Assembly: GCA_002457595.1 (NCBI GenBank) | Contig: NTJR01000004.1 | Span: forward strand, 1-42,751 | Length of the DNA stretch: 42,751 bases | Source of the DNA: Marine Group II euryarchaeote MED-G36 | GTDB taxonomy: Archaea > Thermoplasmatota > Poseidoniia > Poseidoniales > Thalassarchaeaceae | Direction: 5' to 3' | Shown: positions 25,077-33,419 of the stretch, piece after piece | Layout of the letters: each line of letters opens with the position of its first letter | Position numbering within the stretch: position 1 is the stretch's first letter | The notes under the pieces: model-generated | What the model saw: only the letters and a program-made list of their open reading frames with translations | Databases searched by the model: none | What the model was told of the DNA's origin: nothing | Position numbers and translations under genes: made by a program

Positions 25077-27041
25077 ATGTCCGAGACAGTAGAATTAGAC
25101 CGAGCATCAGACCCGCAAGCAGTACGTGGATACGCCTTCTATGATTGGGCGAAATCATCCTTTGAGACTTCAGTAACAACAGCAGTATTGCCTGCTTGGT
25201 TCGCTTACCTATTTCTGAAAGCCAACGGATTGGAAACCGAAATTCTTGGTTTAGATATGACTAGAGATGCCGTTTGGTCGTTTGCTGTAACCATCGCTGC
25301 ATTACTAGTCGCAATCGCTAGCCCATCTTTGGGTGTTATTGCTGATCGGCGTGCAATCAAAATGTGGTGGTTAAGGATACTCACTTACTTGGGAGCAGGT
25401 TCAACATTTGCTCTTGCTTTTGCTCCAGTTTTTGATATCTCAATGCAATGGGTATGGATATTCATCATGTTCCTTCTCGCAAATATTGGATTGAATGGTG
25501 CCGGAGTGTTCTACAATGCGCTTCTTCCACATATGGGGACTGATGATGAGATGGATGGCATATCAAACAAGGCCTTCGCCTATGGATATCTAGGTGGTGG
25601 ACTCCTTTTACTCATTCACCTAGTAATGGTCATGATGATTGTTGATGAAAATGGTTCTAACCCAGACTGGGTAATTCCGTTTGTAATGGCATCTTCGGGT
25701 GCTTGGTGGATGGGTTTTGCTTTACTCACATTCAAGCATGTGCCCGAACCTCCTATTGAAAATGAAATGGAGAGTCTTGGAGTAGCAGATTCTGCTAGAC
25801 TCGCTTTTAGTGAACTACGCAAGACGTTTGGTCAAGTTGATAGATTCAAGACACTATTTGTCTACATGCTAGCATACTTCTTCTTCATTGATGGTATTAA
25901 TTCTGTAACTGCACTTGCTGGGATTTACGGGATTACGGTATTAGGTTTGACAACCACGGCCCTAATCACAACAATCCTTGTCATACAATTTGTTGCTGCT
26001 CCATGTGCTATATTATTCACAAAACTAGCAGAGAGGACATCTACCAAATATGCATTGACACTTTCACTTGTTGGTTGGGTGGTTGTTATTGTAGGCGCTA
26101 TGTCATTTGCCCCCCTTGCTCTAACAGATCATTCAGAATATGATGTTCAATTCGATTGGGATTCTGATGGGGATGGTTTGGCCGATTCAGATAAGAATGA
26201 ACTCAATATCGATGGAGACTGGTATACGAACGAAGAAGAAATAGCCGCAGGAACTGACCCATATGACCCTTCTAGTCACCCATCTGGTTTACAGTCAAAA
26301 TGGCAAGAGATGCGAATTGAAAATACGGGTCAATATATTATCACAGTTGGGGACAATGCGTTTGAATTAGATTTGGCAGTAGAAGGAGATGAACAGGATT
26401 GGGCCAACGAATGGTTGTCTTTACTACCTGTACATCAGAATGATAATTATGATCAAAAGGTAGTCTGGGCATTTAATGATCCTACTGATTCATCTTTAGA
26501 GACAACTACTCAAGATACAGAAATGATGCAGCAATTCTTCGATTCCGGATTCGATAAAGATAATCGATTCAGTTACAGTGTTAACGGCGGTCCAATGTCT
26601 ACTTCGACAGGTATGGGCGAAGCACATCCAACCAGTCTTGGAGATGGCCCTCTCGATTTCATTCCAGACAAGGTTCGCTCGATTGTTTGGGAACCCCTAG
26701 GGTTCAATGTGTTCTTGCAATTTGTTCTACTAGGGTGCATGGCCGGAGCTCTGCTCGGCGGCTCCCAAGGATTAGCGAGATCGTTATTTGGACAGATGGT
26801 CCCTGAAACTCGAAGTGCCGAATTCTTCGGCTTCTTCGGCTTCTTTGGAAAGGTTGCAGCATTGTTAGGTCCGATGATTTATGGAATAATGACAGTGGCT
26901 TATGACAGTCGAGTAGGTGTTGCCAGTCTGTGTGTTTTGATTATCATAGGTACTGTGATGATGCGCTATGTCGATGTAGATGCAGGTCGAGCCGATGCTC
27001 AGGCTGAGGATGCACGTAATCGCGGAATCAGTATAGAGTGA
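25077..27041 (+). CDS. MFS transporter of the UMF1/Atg22-like type with calcium-loop insert
   Basis: A 654-residue membrane protein. The N-terminus RGYAFYDWAKSSFETSV (17-33) and the first segments match the UMF1 (Atg22-like) major facilitator group. About ten segments run to residue 350. A hydrophilic insert of about 190 residues (351-540) precedes the last segments. It starts with DWDSDGDGLADSDKNE and NIDGDWYTNEEE, which are thrombospondin type 3/EF-like calcium loops, followed by GTDPYDPSS. The insert is probably outside the cell. The start is ATG at 25077, or ATG at 25035. A much longer in-frame extension upstream is antisense to the phosphodiesterase and is not credible. The substrate is unknown. 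The 3' end is 2 bases from convergent tatC. Confidence 0.85.
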   Translation: MSETVELDRASDPQAVRGYAFYDWAKSSFETSVTTAVLPAWFAYLFLKANGLETEILGLDMTRDAVWSFAVTIAALLVAIASPSLGVIADRRAIKMWWLRILTYLGAGSTFALAFAPVFDISMQWVWIFIMFLLANIGLNGAGVFYNALLPHMGTDDEMDGISNKAFAYGYLGGGLLLLIHLVMVMMIVDENGSNPDWVIPFVMASSGAWWMGFALLTFKHVPEPPIENEMESLGVADSARLAFSELRKTFGQVDRFKTLFVYMLAYFFFIDGINSVTALAGIYGITVLGLTTTALITTILVIQFVAAPCAILFTKLAERTSTKYALTLSLVGWVVVIVGAMSFAPLALTDHSEYDVQFDWDSDGDGLADSDKNELNIDGDWYTNEEEIAAGTDPYDPSSHPSGLQSKWQEMRIENTGQYIITVGDNAFELDLAVEGDEQDWANEWLSLLPVHQNDNYDQKVVWAFNDPTDSSLETTTQDTEMMQQFFDSGFDKDNRFSYSVNGGPMSTSTGMGEAHPTSLGDGPLDFIPDKVRSIVWEPLGFNVFLQFVLLGCMAGALLGGSQGLARSLFGQMVPETRSAEFFGFFGFFGKVAALLGPMIYGIMTVAYDSRVGVASLCVLIIIGTVMMRYVDVDAGRADAQAEDARNRGISIE

Positions 27042-27043
27042 GA

Positions 27044-27805
27044 TTACGATTTCCAAACGGTTCTCTCAATCAGAAGTGCTAGTTCAAGAAGAACTAGCAT
27101 AGGTCCTCCTACGAGGAACATAGAGAGTGGATCTGGTGGGGAGAGGAAAGCGCCTATTGCAAATGCTGCAAACCATAGGAATCCTCGATTATCAGTGAAT
27201 GCAGAGCGATTTACTACGCCAGTTCTAACTAACATTACAGCCACTAGTGGAACTTGAAAACTGAGTGCTGAACCAATGTATAGTCCTAGAATGAAACCAA
27301 TCCATGAACGTAATTGCCATGTTGAATCTAACCCAGCAGCTCCTGCATCTGCGGCTAGATAATCGAGAAGGAACGGTATGAGAATGATGTGGGCGTAGAA
27401 TAATCCAAGTCCTCCAAGTAGAAGCATAGTCAATAGAGCCATCACGAATCTAGCAAAACCACCTCTTGAATTTTCAGTCACAACACGTTTTCCCTCAGAA
27501 ATAATCCTTCGACCATTCCAAGCTAAATCGGAGATTAATGTGATTAGAAAAATTGCAATACCAATTTGGCTTGCGATTCTTAATTTTAGAAGAATAATCT
27601 CCATAGGTTGTAATACGATTATCTCCACTCCAACCGGCCTATACCCCTCAGCATCAAGCAGCCACTCAATCGCATATTCTGCTATGGGGTATCCTACTAT
27701 GAATCCAATTAGGAACATTGAGAGAAGGAGTTGAAACCTACCTCGAAGATGGGAAAAAATGGCGCGAATCTCTGCTCTTGGCAGTAGGTCTCCGGATTCG
27801 CCCAT
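27044..27805 (-). CDS. tatC: Sec-independent protein translocase TatC
   Basis: The polytopic core of the twin-arginine translocase, which recognises RR signal peptides and exports folded proteins. About six membrane segments are visible. The N-terminal block IFSHLRGRFQLLLS corresponds to the HLxELRxR motif, and SPPDPLSMFLVGGPMLVLLELAL near the C-terminus matches the PPD...P...LYE region. The length of about 253 residues is normal. I chose ATG at 27805 (MGESGDLL). A TTG at 27859 and a GTG at 27823 are also in frame; using TTG would overlap the upstream GTPase gene by 14 bases. No tatA is seen in the window. Confidence 0.88.
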   Translation of the reverse strand: MGESGDLLPRAEIRAIFSHLRGRFQLLLSMFLIGFIVGYPIAEYAIEWLLDAEGYRPVGVEIIVLQPMEIILLKLRIASQIGIAIFLITLISDLAWNGRRIISEGKRVVTENSRGGFARFVMALLTMLLLGGLGLFYAHIILIPFLLDYLAADAGAAGLDSTWQLRSWIGFILGLYIGSALSFQVPLVAVMLVRTGVVNRSAFTDNRGFLWFAAFAIGAFLSPPDPLSMFLVGGPMLVLLELALLIERTVWKS

Positions 27806-27845
27806 GGGTCTCGGTGTATGCACCCATTGGTGAATACATCGCTTC

Positions 27846-28961
27846 TCACCTGCGCACAATTACCGATAACAAATCACCATCTTTCAGACGATGATCCAAT
27901 CCTACTCGCTGCCAGTCAAACTTTGCACTTGGCCCTTTTACTCTTGCATATCTGAATTTTCTAACAAAATCTCGATGTAGTTTCTGGCATACATTTCGAA
28001 CGGTTGATGTATCTTTGATAATCAATGGTTCAATGAGGTCTGCTTCTTGTCCTTGAGGTTTGAGATATATCGACATAAAATGTAGATTATTGAAGATAAA
28101 ATCTTTCATTTCTTCAATTCCTTCTCCTGTTTTTGCAGATACAGGAAGAATTGGCCAATTTTCTGGAAGCATATCATTTGCTTTCTTCAGGTCTTTTTTT
28201 GTTGCAAGGTCAATTTTGTTCAGAACAACAACTGCATCGGAATAAACACGGTTGCCTGCTAAAGTATCTACAATGTTATCATCAGTTACATCAGTTCGTA
28301 AAGTGACATTTGCTGAGACAATCCCAAAACTTCGAATAATTGCTTGAATTTCCTCTTCGGTAAGATTAGTTTGTTCAAGCGTAGATCTAACAACCACTCC
28401 TCCTCGTTCTGTGCGATCAATGAAGACTTGCGGCTTTTGTTGATTCAGTCTCATTCCCGCTTTCCATAATTCTAAATCTAGAATGTCAAAATGAGATTCT
28501 TGGAACGGATCAACAACATAGAGTACCATATCACAACTACGAATTACATTGAGAATTTCTCTTCCTCGACCTTTACCTTCCGAAGCTCCCTTAATGAGTC
28601 CAGGCAAATCAAGAATCTGAATGGTAGCTCCACGATGGTGTAGAACTCCAGGTATACAGGTTAGTGTGGTGAATTCGAAATTACCGGTATCTGACTCTAC
28701 ATCGGTTAATTGAGAAATAAGACTCGATTTACCAACACTCGGGAATCCGACTAGTGCAACCGATGCGTCTCCTGATTTTTTTACTTCAAAACCCGGCCCG
28801 CCTCCGCTAGATTTAGCGTGTGCTTGAGCCTTCTCTCTACGTTCCCTTAGGGCAGCAATCTTAGCCTTCAGTTTGCCAATGTGGCCTTGTGTGGCCTTGT
28901 TGTACTTGGTCTTGGAAATTTCTTCTTCGAGGGCTTTAATCTGCTCCTCGATGGTTGCCAT
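27846..28961 (-). CDS. DRG family GTPase with TGS domain
   Basis: A 371-residue translation-associated GTPase of the Obg/DRG superfamily. Residues 1-50 form a basic helical N-terminus. G1 is GFPSVGKSS at about 72-80, G3 is DLPGLIKGASEGKGRG with the family's Gly-rich insert, G4 is NKID and G5 is SAKTGEG. An insert in the G domain and a C-terminal TGS domain (about 295-371, ending DHRLKDGDLLSVIVRR) complete the DRG architecture found in all archaea and eukaryotes. The start at 28961 (MATIEEQIK) fits the family and has GGAGAG just upstream; an ATG at 28991 is also in frame. tatC follows on the same strand. Confidence 0.93.
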   Translation of the reverse strand: MATIEEQIKALEEEISKTKYNKATQGHIGKLKAKIAALRERREKAQAHAKSSGGGPGFEVKKSGDASVALVGFPSVGKSSLISQLTDVESDTGNFEFTTLTCIPGVLHHRGATIQILDLPGLIKGASEGKGRGREILNVIRSCDMVLYVVDPFQESHFDILDLELWKAGMRLNQQKPQVFIDRTERGGVVVRSTLEQTNLTEEEIQAIIRSFGIVSANVTLRTDVTDDNIVDTLAGNRVYSDAVVVLNKIDLATKKDLKKANDMLPENWPILPVSAKTGEGIEEMKDFIFNNLHFMSIYLKPQGQEADLIEPLIIKDTSTVRNVCQKLHRDFVRKFRYARVKGPSAKFDWQRVGLDHRLKDGDLLSVIVRR

Positions 28962-29084
28962 AACAATCTCTCCGACCCCGTGCTGGGACATTCCGATGCG
29001 TCGGCCTAGAGTTCTTCAACCCGATGTAGTGATTGATAGTCAAGAGTGGGAAGCGTTGTATCTTAGTGCAGTCTCGACGGATTT

Positions 29085-29429
29085 ATGGAGTGGGTAAAAA
29101 ATCCGGCTCATCTCCCCCTCTGGGAGAGACTTCGACATATTGCTATGCGTCATGAAGAGGTTCTTGATTTACACACGGACGAACCGGGATATTACAAATT
29201 AGTCAAATTTCAAACAAAGTCTCAATTTACTCCATTTCTCGCAATATGTATTCAGCGACGTCACGTATCTTTGTATCTGAATTCATTATATCATAATCTA
29301 CATTTAATGGATGACGTACCTGAGATTCTCACTCGGCGAAAGAGTGGTAAATGCACATTCCATTTCCGTTCAGAAGACGATGAAGCGATTGAACATGTTG
29401 CAGCATTGCTCGATTCATGCTTAGTTTAG
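29085..29429 (+). CDS. Small DUF1801-like protein
   Basis: A 114-residue soluble protein. The second half (RRHVSLYLNSLYHN, then RRKSGKCTFHFRSEDDEAIEHV) resembles the DUF1801/YdhG fold: a KxHVSLYL strand, a GKxxxxF strand and a C-terminal helix. The resemblance is by pattern only. Function is unknown. It opens a short plus-strand series toward nadM. The 58 bases after its stop hold the GGAGGGG site of the next gene. Confidence 0.5.
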   Translation: MEWVKNPAHLPLWERLRHIAMRHEEVLDLHTDEPGYYKLVKFQTKSQFTPFLAICIQRRHVSLYLNSLYHNLHLMDDVPEILTRRKSGKCTFHFRSEDDEAIEHVAALLDSCLV

Positions 29430-29481
29430 TGGCTAGATGATGGTGTGATATGTTAATCGAGGGCTAAGCACAGGGTCTTTT

Positions 29482-29488
29482 GGAGGGG
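29482..29488 (+). promoter_or_regulatory. Shine-Dalgarno site for TTG at 29494
   Basis: GGAGGGG is 5 bases before a TTG (29494-29496). The GTG at 29488 that would lengthen the reading frame overlaps the site itself, so TTG is favoured. Confidence 0.55.
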
Positions 29489-29493
29489 TGAGG

Positions 29494-30129
29494 TTGGCTG
29501 AAGTGATATTGCGGCTTGTTGACCGAGATACCTTCAGAAGACTTTCAGCAATGTCGGTTGAACAATTGGTCTGGGGCTTCGAAAGTGGTGATCTACGAAC
29601 TAGCCGCCCCGCTGGTGATTCCCGCTTTCATCGTGGATTCGATGTAGATATTGAGGGGGATTTTCTTGAGTGGGCGGATTCAGCCAAAGATTCCGAACTC
29701 GATTCCGAATCGCTACTTATCCTAGCTAATTGGTCTAGTGTAGCGGAATGGCGCTGTTGGGATGGAAGATTGTTCCTTTACATTGAGCCTACGATTCAAA
29801 ATTCAGTAGAGAATGTTGATGAATTTCTTTCGACTTCATTGTGGGACTCATTTTCAACCGCGTTGAATTCTATAGATGGTGAGTCTTTTTCAGAATCAGT
29901 TGTATTAGATTGGATGAGGAGACGACAAGAATTGGGTGAAACCTTGAATCCAGATGAAGATCCTCGAATTCTTCCTACAATGGAATCTCATAAGTCCTTG
30001 ACAAGTTCATTATATGATTTCATAGAACTTTCTCGGGATAATCAAATGATGCTAATGATTGGCAGAGAATATCTTGAACCTGAGTCATGGAATTTAGAGG
30101 GTATTACCCTAGAGGGTGTGGTACAATGA
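29494..30129 (+). CDS. Hypothetical acidic protein upstream of nadM
   Basis: A protein of about 211 residues with no signal peptide or clear membrane segment. It is rich in Ser, Asp and Glu, with Trp in LVWGFESGD, EWRCWDGRLFLYIEP and LDWMRRRQELGE. I do not recognise a family. The TTG at 29494 (AEVILRLVDRDT) has a GGAGGGG site 5 bases upstream; GTG at 29488 is an alternative. Its stop overlaps the nadM start (ATGA), so the pair is translationally coupled and may share a pathway. The strict coupling is the only functional hint. Confidence 0.6.
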   Translation: MAEVILRLVDRDTFRRLSAMSVEQLVWGFESGDLRTSRPAGDSRFHRGFDVDIEGDFLEWADSAKDSELDSESLLILANWSSVAEWRCWDGRLFLYIEPTIQNSVENVDEFLSTSLWDSFSTALNSIDGESFSESVVLDWMRRRQELGETLNPDEDPRILPTMESHKSLTSSLYDFIELSRDNQMMLMIGREYLEPESWNLEGITLEGVVQ

Positions 30130-30740
30130 CAGACTTGCCAATGATTCCAAATCCTCCTACCAATGCACCTAATTCTGGTGTAGTCGTTATTGGAAGATTC
30201 CAACCTCTACATTTTGGGCATGAAATCCTCTTGAATTCAGCAGCCGATTATCGTGATTCAAATCATCCCGATTTAACTTTGATAATCTGTATTGGTTCAT
30301 CTAATCGGCCGCAGTCATTGACCAATCCGTGGTCTGCAGATGAGAGGTCTACAATGATTGAAAAATGGGCTGAAAGTAATGAAATTACTAACATCCTCAT
30401 TTGTCCAATACCCGATATTGAAGACCCTCCAAATTGGGTAAGTCATGCAGAGCAGTACCATGGTTCTAGTGGGGTATTGGTTACTACTGACCTTGGTACA
30501 AAAGAACTCTATCGTGCTTCTGATTGGGACGTCATCCTAAATCCTCTTGAACAGCGTGAGAGATTTGAGGGCTGGAGAGTTCGTGAAACTGCTCGCATGC
30601 TCAGTACTATTGCTAATGATGAAGCAATTAGGGAGGTGCTTGGATCCCTCATCCCTACAGTTGTGTTGGAGCACCTGATTGAAACAAATGGGCTTCACCG
30701 TCTAGCTTTCCTTGGAGAAGGTGGAGAACCAGTCGGCTAA
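30126..30740 (+). CDS. nadM: Nicotinamide-nucleotide adenylyltransferase
   Basis: A 204-residue archaeal-type NMN adenylyltransferase that makes NAD from NMN and ATP (or the deamido form, which NadE then amidates). The nucleotidyltransferase motif is GRFQPLHFGHE at 23-33, matching (H/T)xGH. ICIGSSNRPQS, NPWSADERSTMIEKW and CPIPDIEDPPNWV follow the archaeal family order. The C-terminal block would normally read SGTxVR; here it is FEGWRVRETARM, consistent with the ISxxxxR signature being modified. The start is ATG at 30126, overlapping the previous stop. The stop directly abuts that of the convergent lipoprotein gene. Confidence 0.9.
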   Translation: MTDLPMIPNPPTNAPNSGVVVIGRFQPLHFGHEILLNSAADYRDSNHPDLTLIICIGSSNRPQSLTNPWSADERSTMIEKWAESNEITNILICPIPDIEDPPNWVSHAEQYHGSSGVLVTTDLGTKELYRASDWDVILNPLEQRERFEGWRVRETARMLSTIANDEAIREVLGSLIPTVVLEHLIETNGLHRLAFLGEGGEPVG

Positions 30741-32807
30741 TCACCAAGTTCCTTCAAAATAACATTCACCTTCACATGTGTCTGTGATTGAACCTGAAGT
30801 TAGATATTCATTTGCTAGAGCGACAGCCGCTTCTTGCCATAATACTTGATTATGTGCTAATGAATGGTATTCCATTGGCCCTTGGATATTGCCAGATGGA
30901 ACCTCAGGGAATTCTCCATCAAAGTAAACTATTGCAGAACCGGCTATTGGTGCTTGACTTACTTGTAATCCATGAGGGTGGTATGTAGAGTTAGCCAATA
31001 CAGGAATATCTGAAGTTCTAGATGCTCTGTCTGCAGAAAGTGTAGTTACTTGTGCATCATTAATAGAAACGATGTATAGCAATTCATAGGGGTGCAAGTT
31101 CCCGTTTAGCCCACCATCTGTGAAAGGAAGGTAAGTCTCTGGTTCGGTGGTATCCCACATAGATTGCATCAATGAAAGTAGAATAGACCTATCCATTGTT
31201 GAAGTATATGAAACTGCAAACAATTCCTCAAATTGTGTATATTGTGTTGATCTCTCTGCAATAAAACTGAATGATGACCCTGCTACCCAGAGTACTCCTC
31301 TATCCATTTCAGGAATTAATGAAAGCATAGAAGGTCCTCTAATTCCTCCAAGTGATACTCCCATGTAATCAATATTACTTGAGTCAACAAGATTGGTTCC
31401 ATCATGATAGAACTCATCTAAATCTGAACAGACTCCTTGAATAGTTCTGACCATTGCTAGATGATTAATTACTGATTGTTGAAGTCTCTCTGCCTGATGT
31501 TGAAGATAATTTACATTCATCAGTCCAAATGTTACTGCATCAAAATCACCATCTGAACTCCATCCTTTGAAGTCAGTCCCAATAGTCGCAAATCCAGTTT
31601 GGTTTGCCCATCCTCTAAACCCAGAGACCATGCCCTCTCCATTCCCAAGGAAACCATGTCCAAGTACAATTAGAGGTGCAGATTGATTTGAATCTGCAGC
31701 AGATTGAGGAATTGATAATGTGAAAACTACCTCTGTATTGAAGTTAAACTGAGGCAATCCATTTTCATCCCTTTTCATTGGAGTTGGAGGATTAACTTCT
31801 TCTAGATAATGTGGAGTAGTGATTGTACCTTTTATTATCTTGAATGTGCTGTTATCGCCTCCATGATTTTCCTCAACTGAAGTGATACTGCAGCTAATGC
31901 CTCCATCTCCTAATCGCTGGTTTGCGTCGTCACGCATGGAAAGAATATCTCTAGTGATTGATTCTGTTGATGAGGTATGAAACCACCAAGCCGACTGAAG
32001 TGAGGCTCTTTCGAAGCCAACTTCTGAAAGTGCTGAAAACATTGTTTCAAATCCTCCTCTACTATTTTCAATTTGAGATGAATCAGTCACAATGTCATCT
32101 CTAAGTGCTCTAAATGCATCAAAAGATTCTATCGAATTTCCATCAACATCCATTAATCCGCGAAAAGCCACAGCATACTGTGTATCATGCTCAAGACCTC
32201 TAGTAGTACGAAGGTGGACAAGAGTTTTTTCTCCTTCCTGAGTTCTTGCTGAGACTTCAATCCAGTGCTCTACAATCTCGCCCGTATCCATGTTCAAAAG
32301 CACTGAACCATGATTTTCCTCAAGTGATATGGAAATGTCATCCTGTGAGGCAAGATTGGATGTGCTTGGTAAACTTGAGAAAGTTGTAAAAATCTGTGTA
32401 GCGGGAGAGTTGCCATCTCTTGAGTTAATTATAGAAAATTCCTCAGATGTTGCAAAAATAGAATCTGGAATTGCCTCACCTGATATACTCATTCTAAATC
32501 CTGTAACTGTTGATTCATCTTCAACTAGAAAAGCACCAGATGGGAATGGTAGTAGGCAGTGATCAGGATTTGTATTATCACATACATTATTGTTAGGTAT
32601 TGAGAGAACTTCTTGTTCAGGTTCAGGGTATAAGCATGAATCATCTGATATTGTTGCCTCTGGATTGTAGTTTGAAGCATCTAAGTTCATACAACCAGCA
32701 ATTTCCTCTGGTTCGGGAGTAGGTTCAGGTTCCGTACTTGTGCAACCTGAAAGTAGCATAGAGAGTGTCAGAATTATTGCAAGGTTCTTTTTCAATCGTG
32801 GGTTCAT
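30741..32807 (-). CDS. Lipoprotein with alpha/beta-hydrolase domain
   Basis: A 688-residue exported protein. The lipobox MLLSGC sets the lipid anchor at C22, followed by a Pro/Glu-rich spacer (TEPEPTPEPEE). Residues 38-58 (AGCMNLDASNYNPE, then SDDSC) are a copy of the GC-x-D-x-xAxNYNPxA...DxSC cysteine motif frequent in marine secreted proteins. A beta-rich region runs to about 370. The C-terminal third is an alpha/beta hydrolase: GHGFLGNG at 383-390 (oxyanion region) and GVSLGG at 483-488, with the nucleophile at S485. A surface esterase or peptidase is likely, with substrate unknown. The ATG follows a run of eight A and has no clear ribosome binding site. It is 47 bases after grpE. Confidence 0.8.
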   Translation of the reverse strand: MNPRLKKNLAIILTLSMLLSGCTSTEPEPTPEPEEIAGCMNLDASNYNPEATISDDSCLYPEPEQEVLSIPNNNVCDNTNPDHCLLPFPSGAFLVEDESTVTGFRMSISGEAIPDSIFATSEEFSIINSRDGNSPATQIFTTFSSLPSTSNLASQDDISISLEENHGSVLLNMDTGEIVEHWIEVSARTQEGEKTLVHLRTTRGLEHDTQYAVAFRGLMDVDGNSIESFDAFRALRDDIVTDSSQIENSRGGFETMFSALSEVGFERASLQSAWWFHTSSTESITRDILSMRDDANQRLGDGGISCSITSVEENHGGDNSTFKIIKGTITTPHYLEEVNPPTPMKRDENGLPQFNFNTEVVFTLSIPQSAADSNQSAPLIVLGHGFLGNGEGMVSGFRGWANQTGFATIGTDFKGWSSDGDFDAVTFGLMNVNYLQHQAERLQQSVINHLAMVRTIQGVCSDLDEFYHDGTNLVDSSNIDYMGVSLGGIRGPSMLSLIPEMDRGVLWVAGSSFSFIAERSTQYTQFEELFAVSYTSTMDRSILLSLMQSMWDTTEPETYLPFTDGGLNGNLHPYELLYIVSINDAQVTTLSADRASRTSDIPVLANSTYHPHGLQVSQAPIAGSAIVYFDGEFPEVPSGNIQGPMEYHSLAHNQVLWQEAAVALANEYLTSGSITDTCEGECYFEGTW

Positions 32808-32854
32808 GTTTTTTTTCGAAATCGGTCAAACTAATGAACTTCTTTATTCAGTTC

Positions 32855-33367
32855 TTAGGATACAACAATCACTTTTGCCGGCCTAAGCACACGGTCATGA
32901 TGCATGTATCCTGCTTCAATTTCTTCAATTACAGTGCCTGATTTTTCTCCATCTGGTGCAGACACTGTTGCGACTGCCTCCATTCGAGTGGGGTCGAATT
33001 CAATCCCCATTGATTCGACTTTTGATATTCCTTCTGCTTCTAAAGCGCTGTTTAATGCCGAGAGAGTCATTCTAACTCCTTCTAGAATGGATTCAGAATC
33101 TCCATTTCCATTCAGTAAAGCCTTCTCTAGGCTGTCAATTGCCGGAAGAATCCGGTTTGCTAGATTTGTTGCTCCAAATTTAATCGCTTCAGACTTGTCT
33201 CTCTGTCCGCGCTGTCGTGCATTCATTGTCTCGGCATGAGCGTATTGCAAGTCACTCATTAGTTCCTGAACTCGATCTTCAAGTATTGTCAAGGGGTCTT
33301 CTACTATCGCCTCAACTTCTTCTTTCACCTCATCGGGTGCATCAACCTCGTCGTGCGACACGAGCAT
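32855..33367 (-). CDS. grpE: Nucleotide exchange factor GrpE
   Basis: A 170-residue co-chaperone that releases ADP from DnaK. An acidic N-terminus leads to a long coiled coil (about 25-90), with the family block ARQRGQRDKSEAIKFGA, and then the four-helix and beta region that contacts DnaK (GIEFDPTRMEAVATV and GYMHHDRVLRPAKVIV). dnaK and dnaJ are not next to it in this window, which is unusual since they commonly form a cluster. The start is ATG at 33367, with a GTG at 33361 also possible. It lies between ABCE1 and the lipoprotein on the same strand. Confidence 0.9.
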   Translation of the reverse strand: MLVSHDEVDAPDEVKEEVEAIVEDPLTILEDRVQELMSDLQYAHAETMNARQRGQRDKSEAIKFGATNLANRILPAIDSLEKALLNGNGDSESILEGVRMTLSALNSALEAEGISKVESMGIEFDPTRMEAVATVSAPDGEKSGTVIEEIEAGYMHHDRVLRPAKVIVVS

Positions 33368-33419
33368 CGGGTTCTAAGCACCCTTCAAGAATCCAATGGT
33401 CGAAGTTGTTTCCACTTAC

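Noticed and set aside
32830-32850. Small GAACT/AGTTC inverted repeat between grpE and the lipoprotein gene
   Set aside because: A five-base stem with a nine-base loop in AT-rich DNA is expected by chance.
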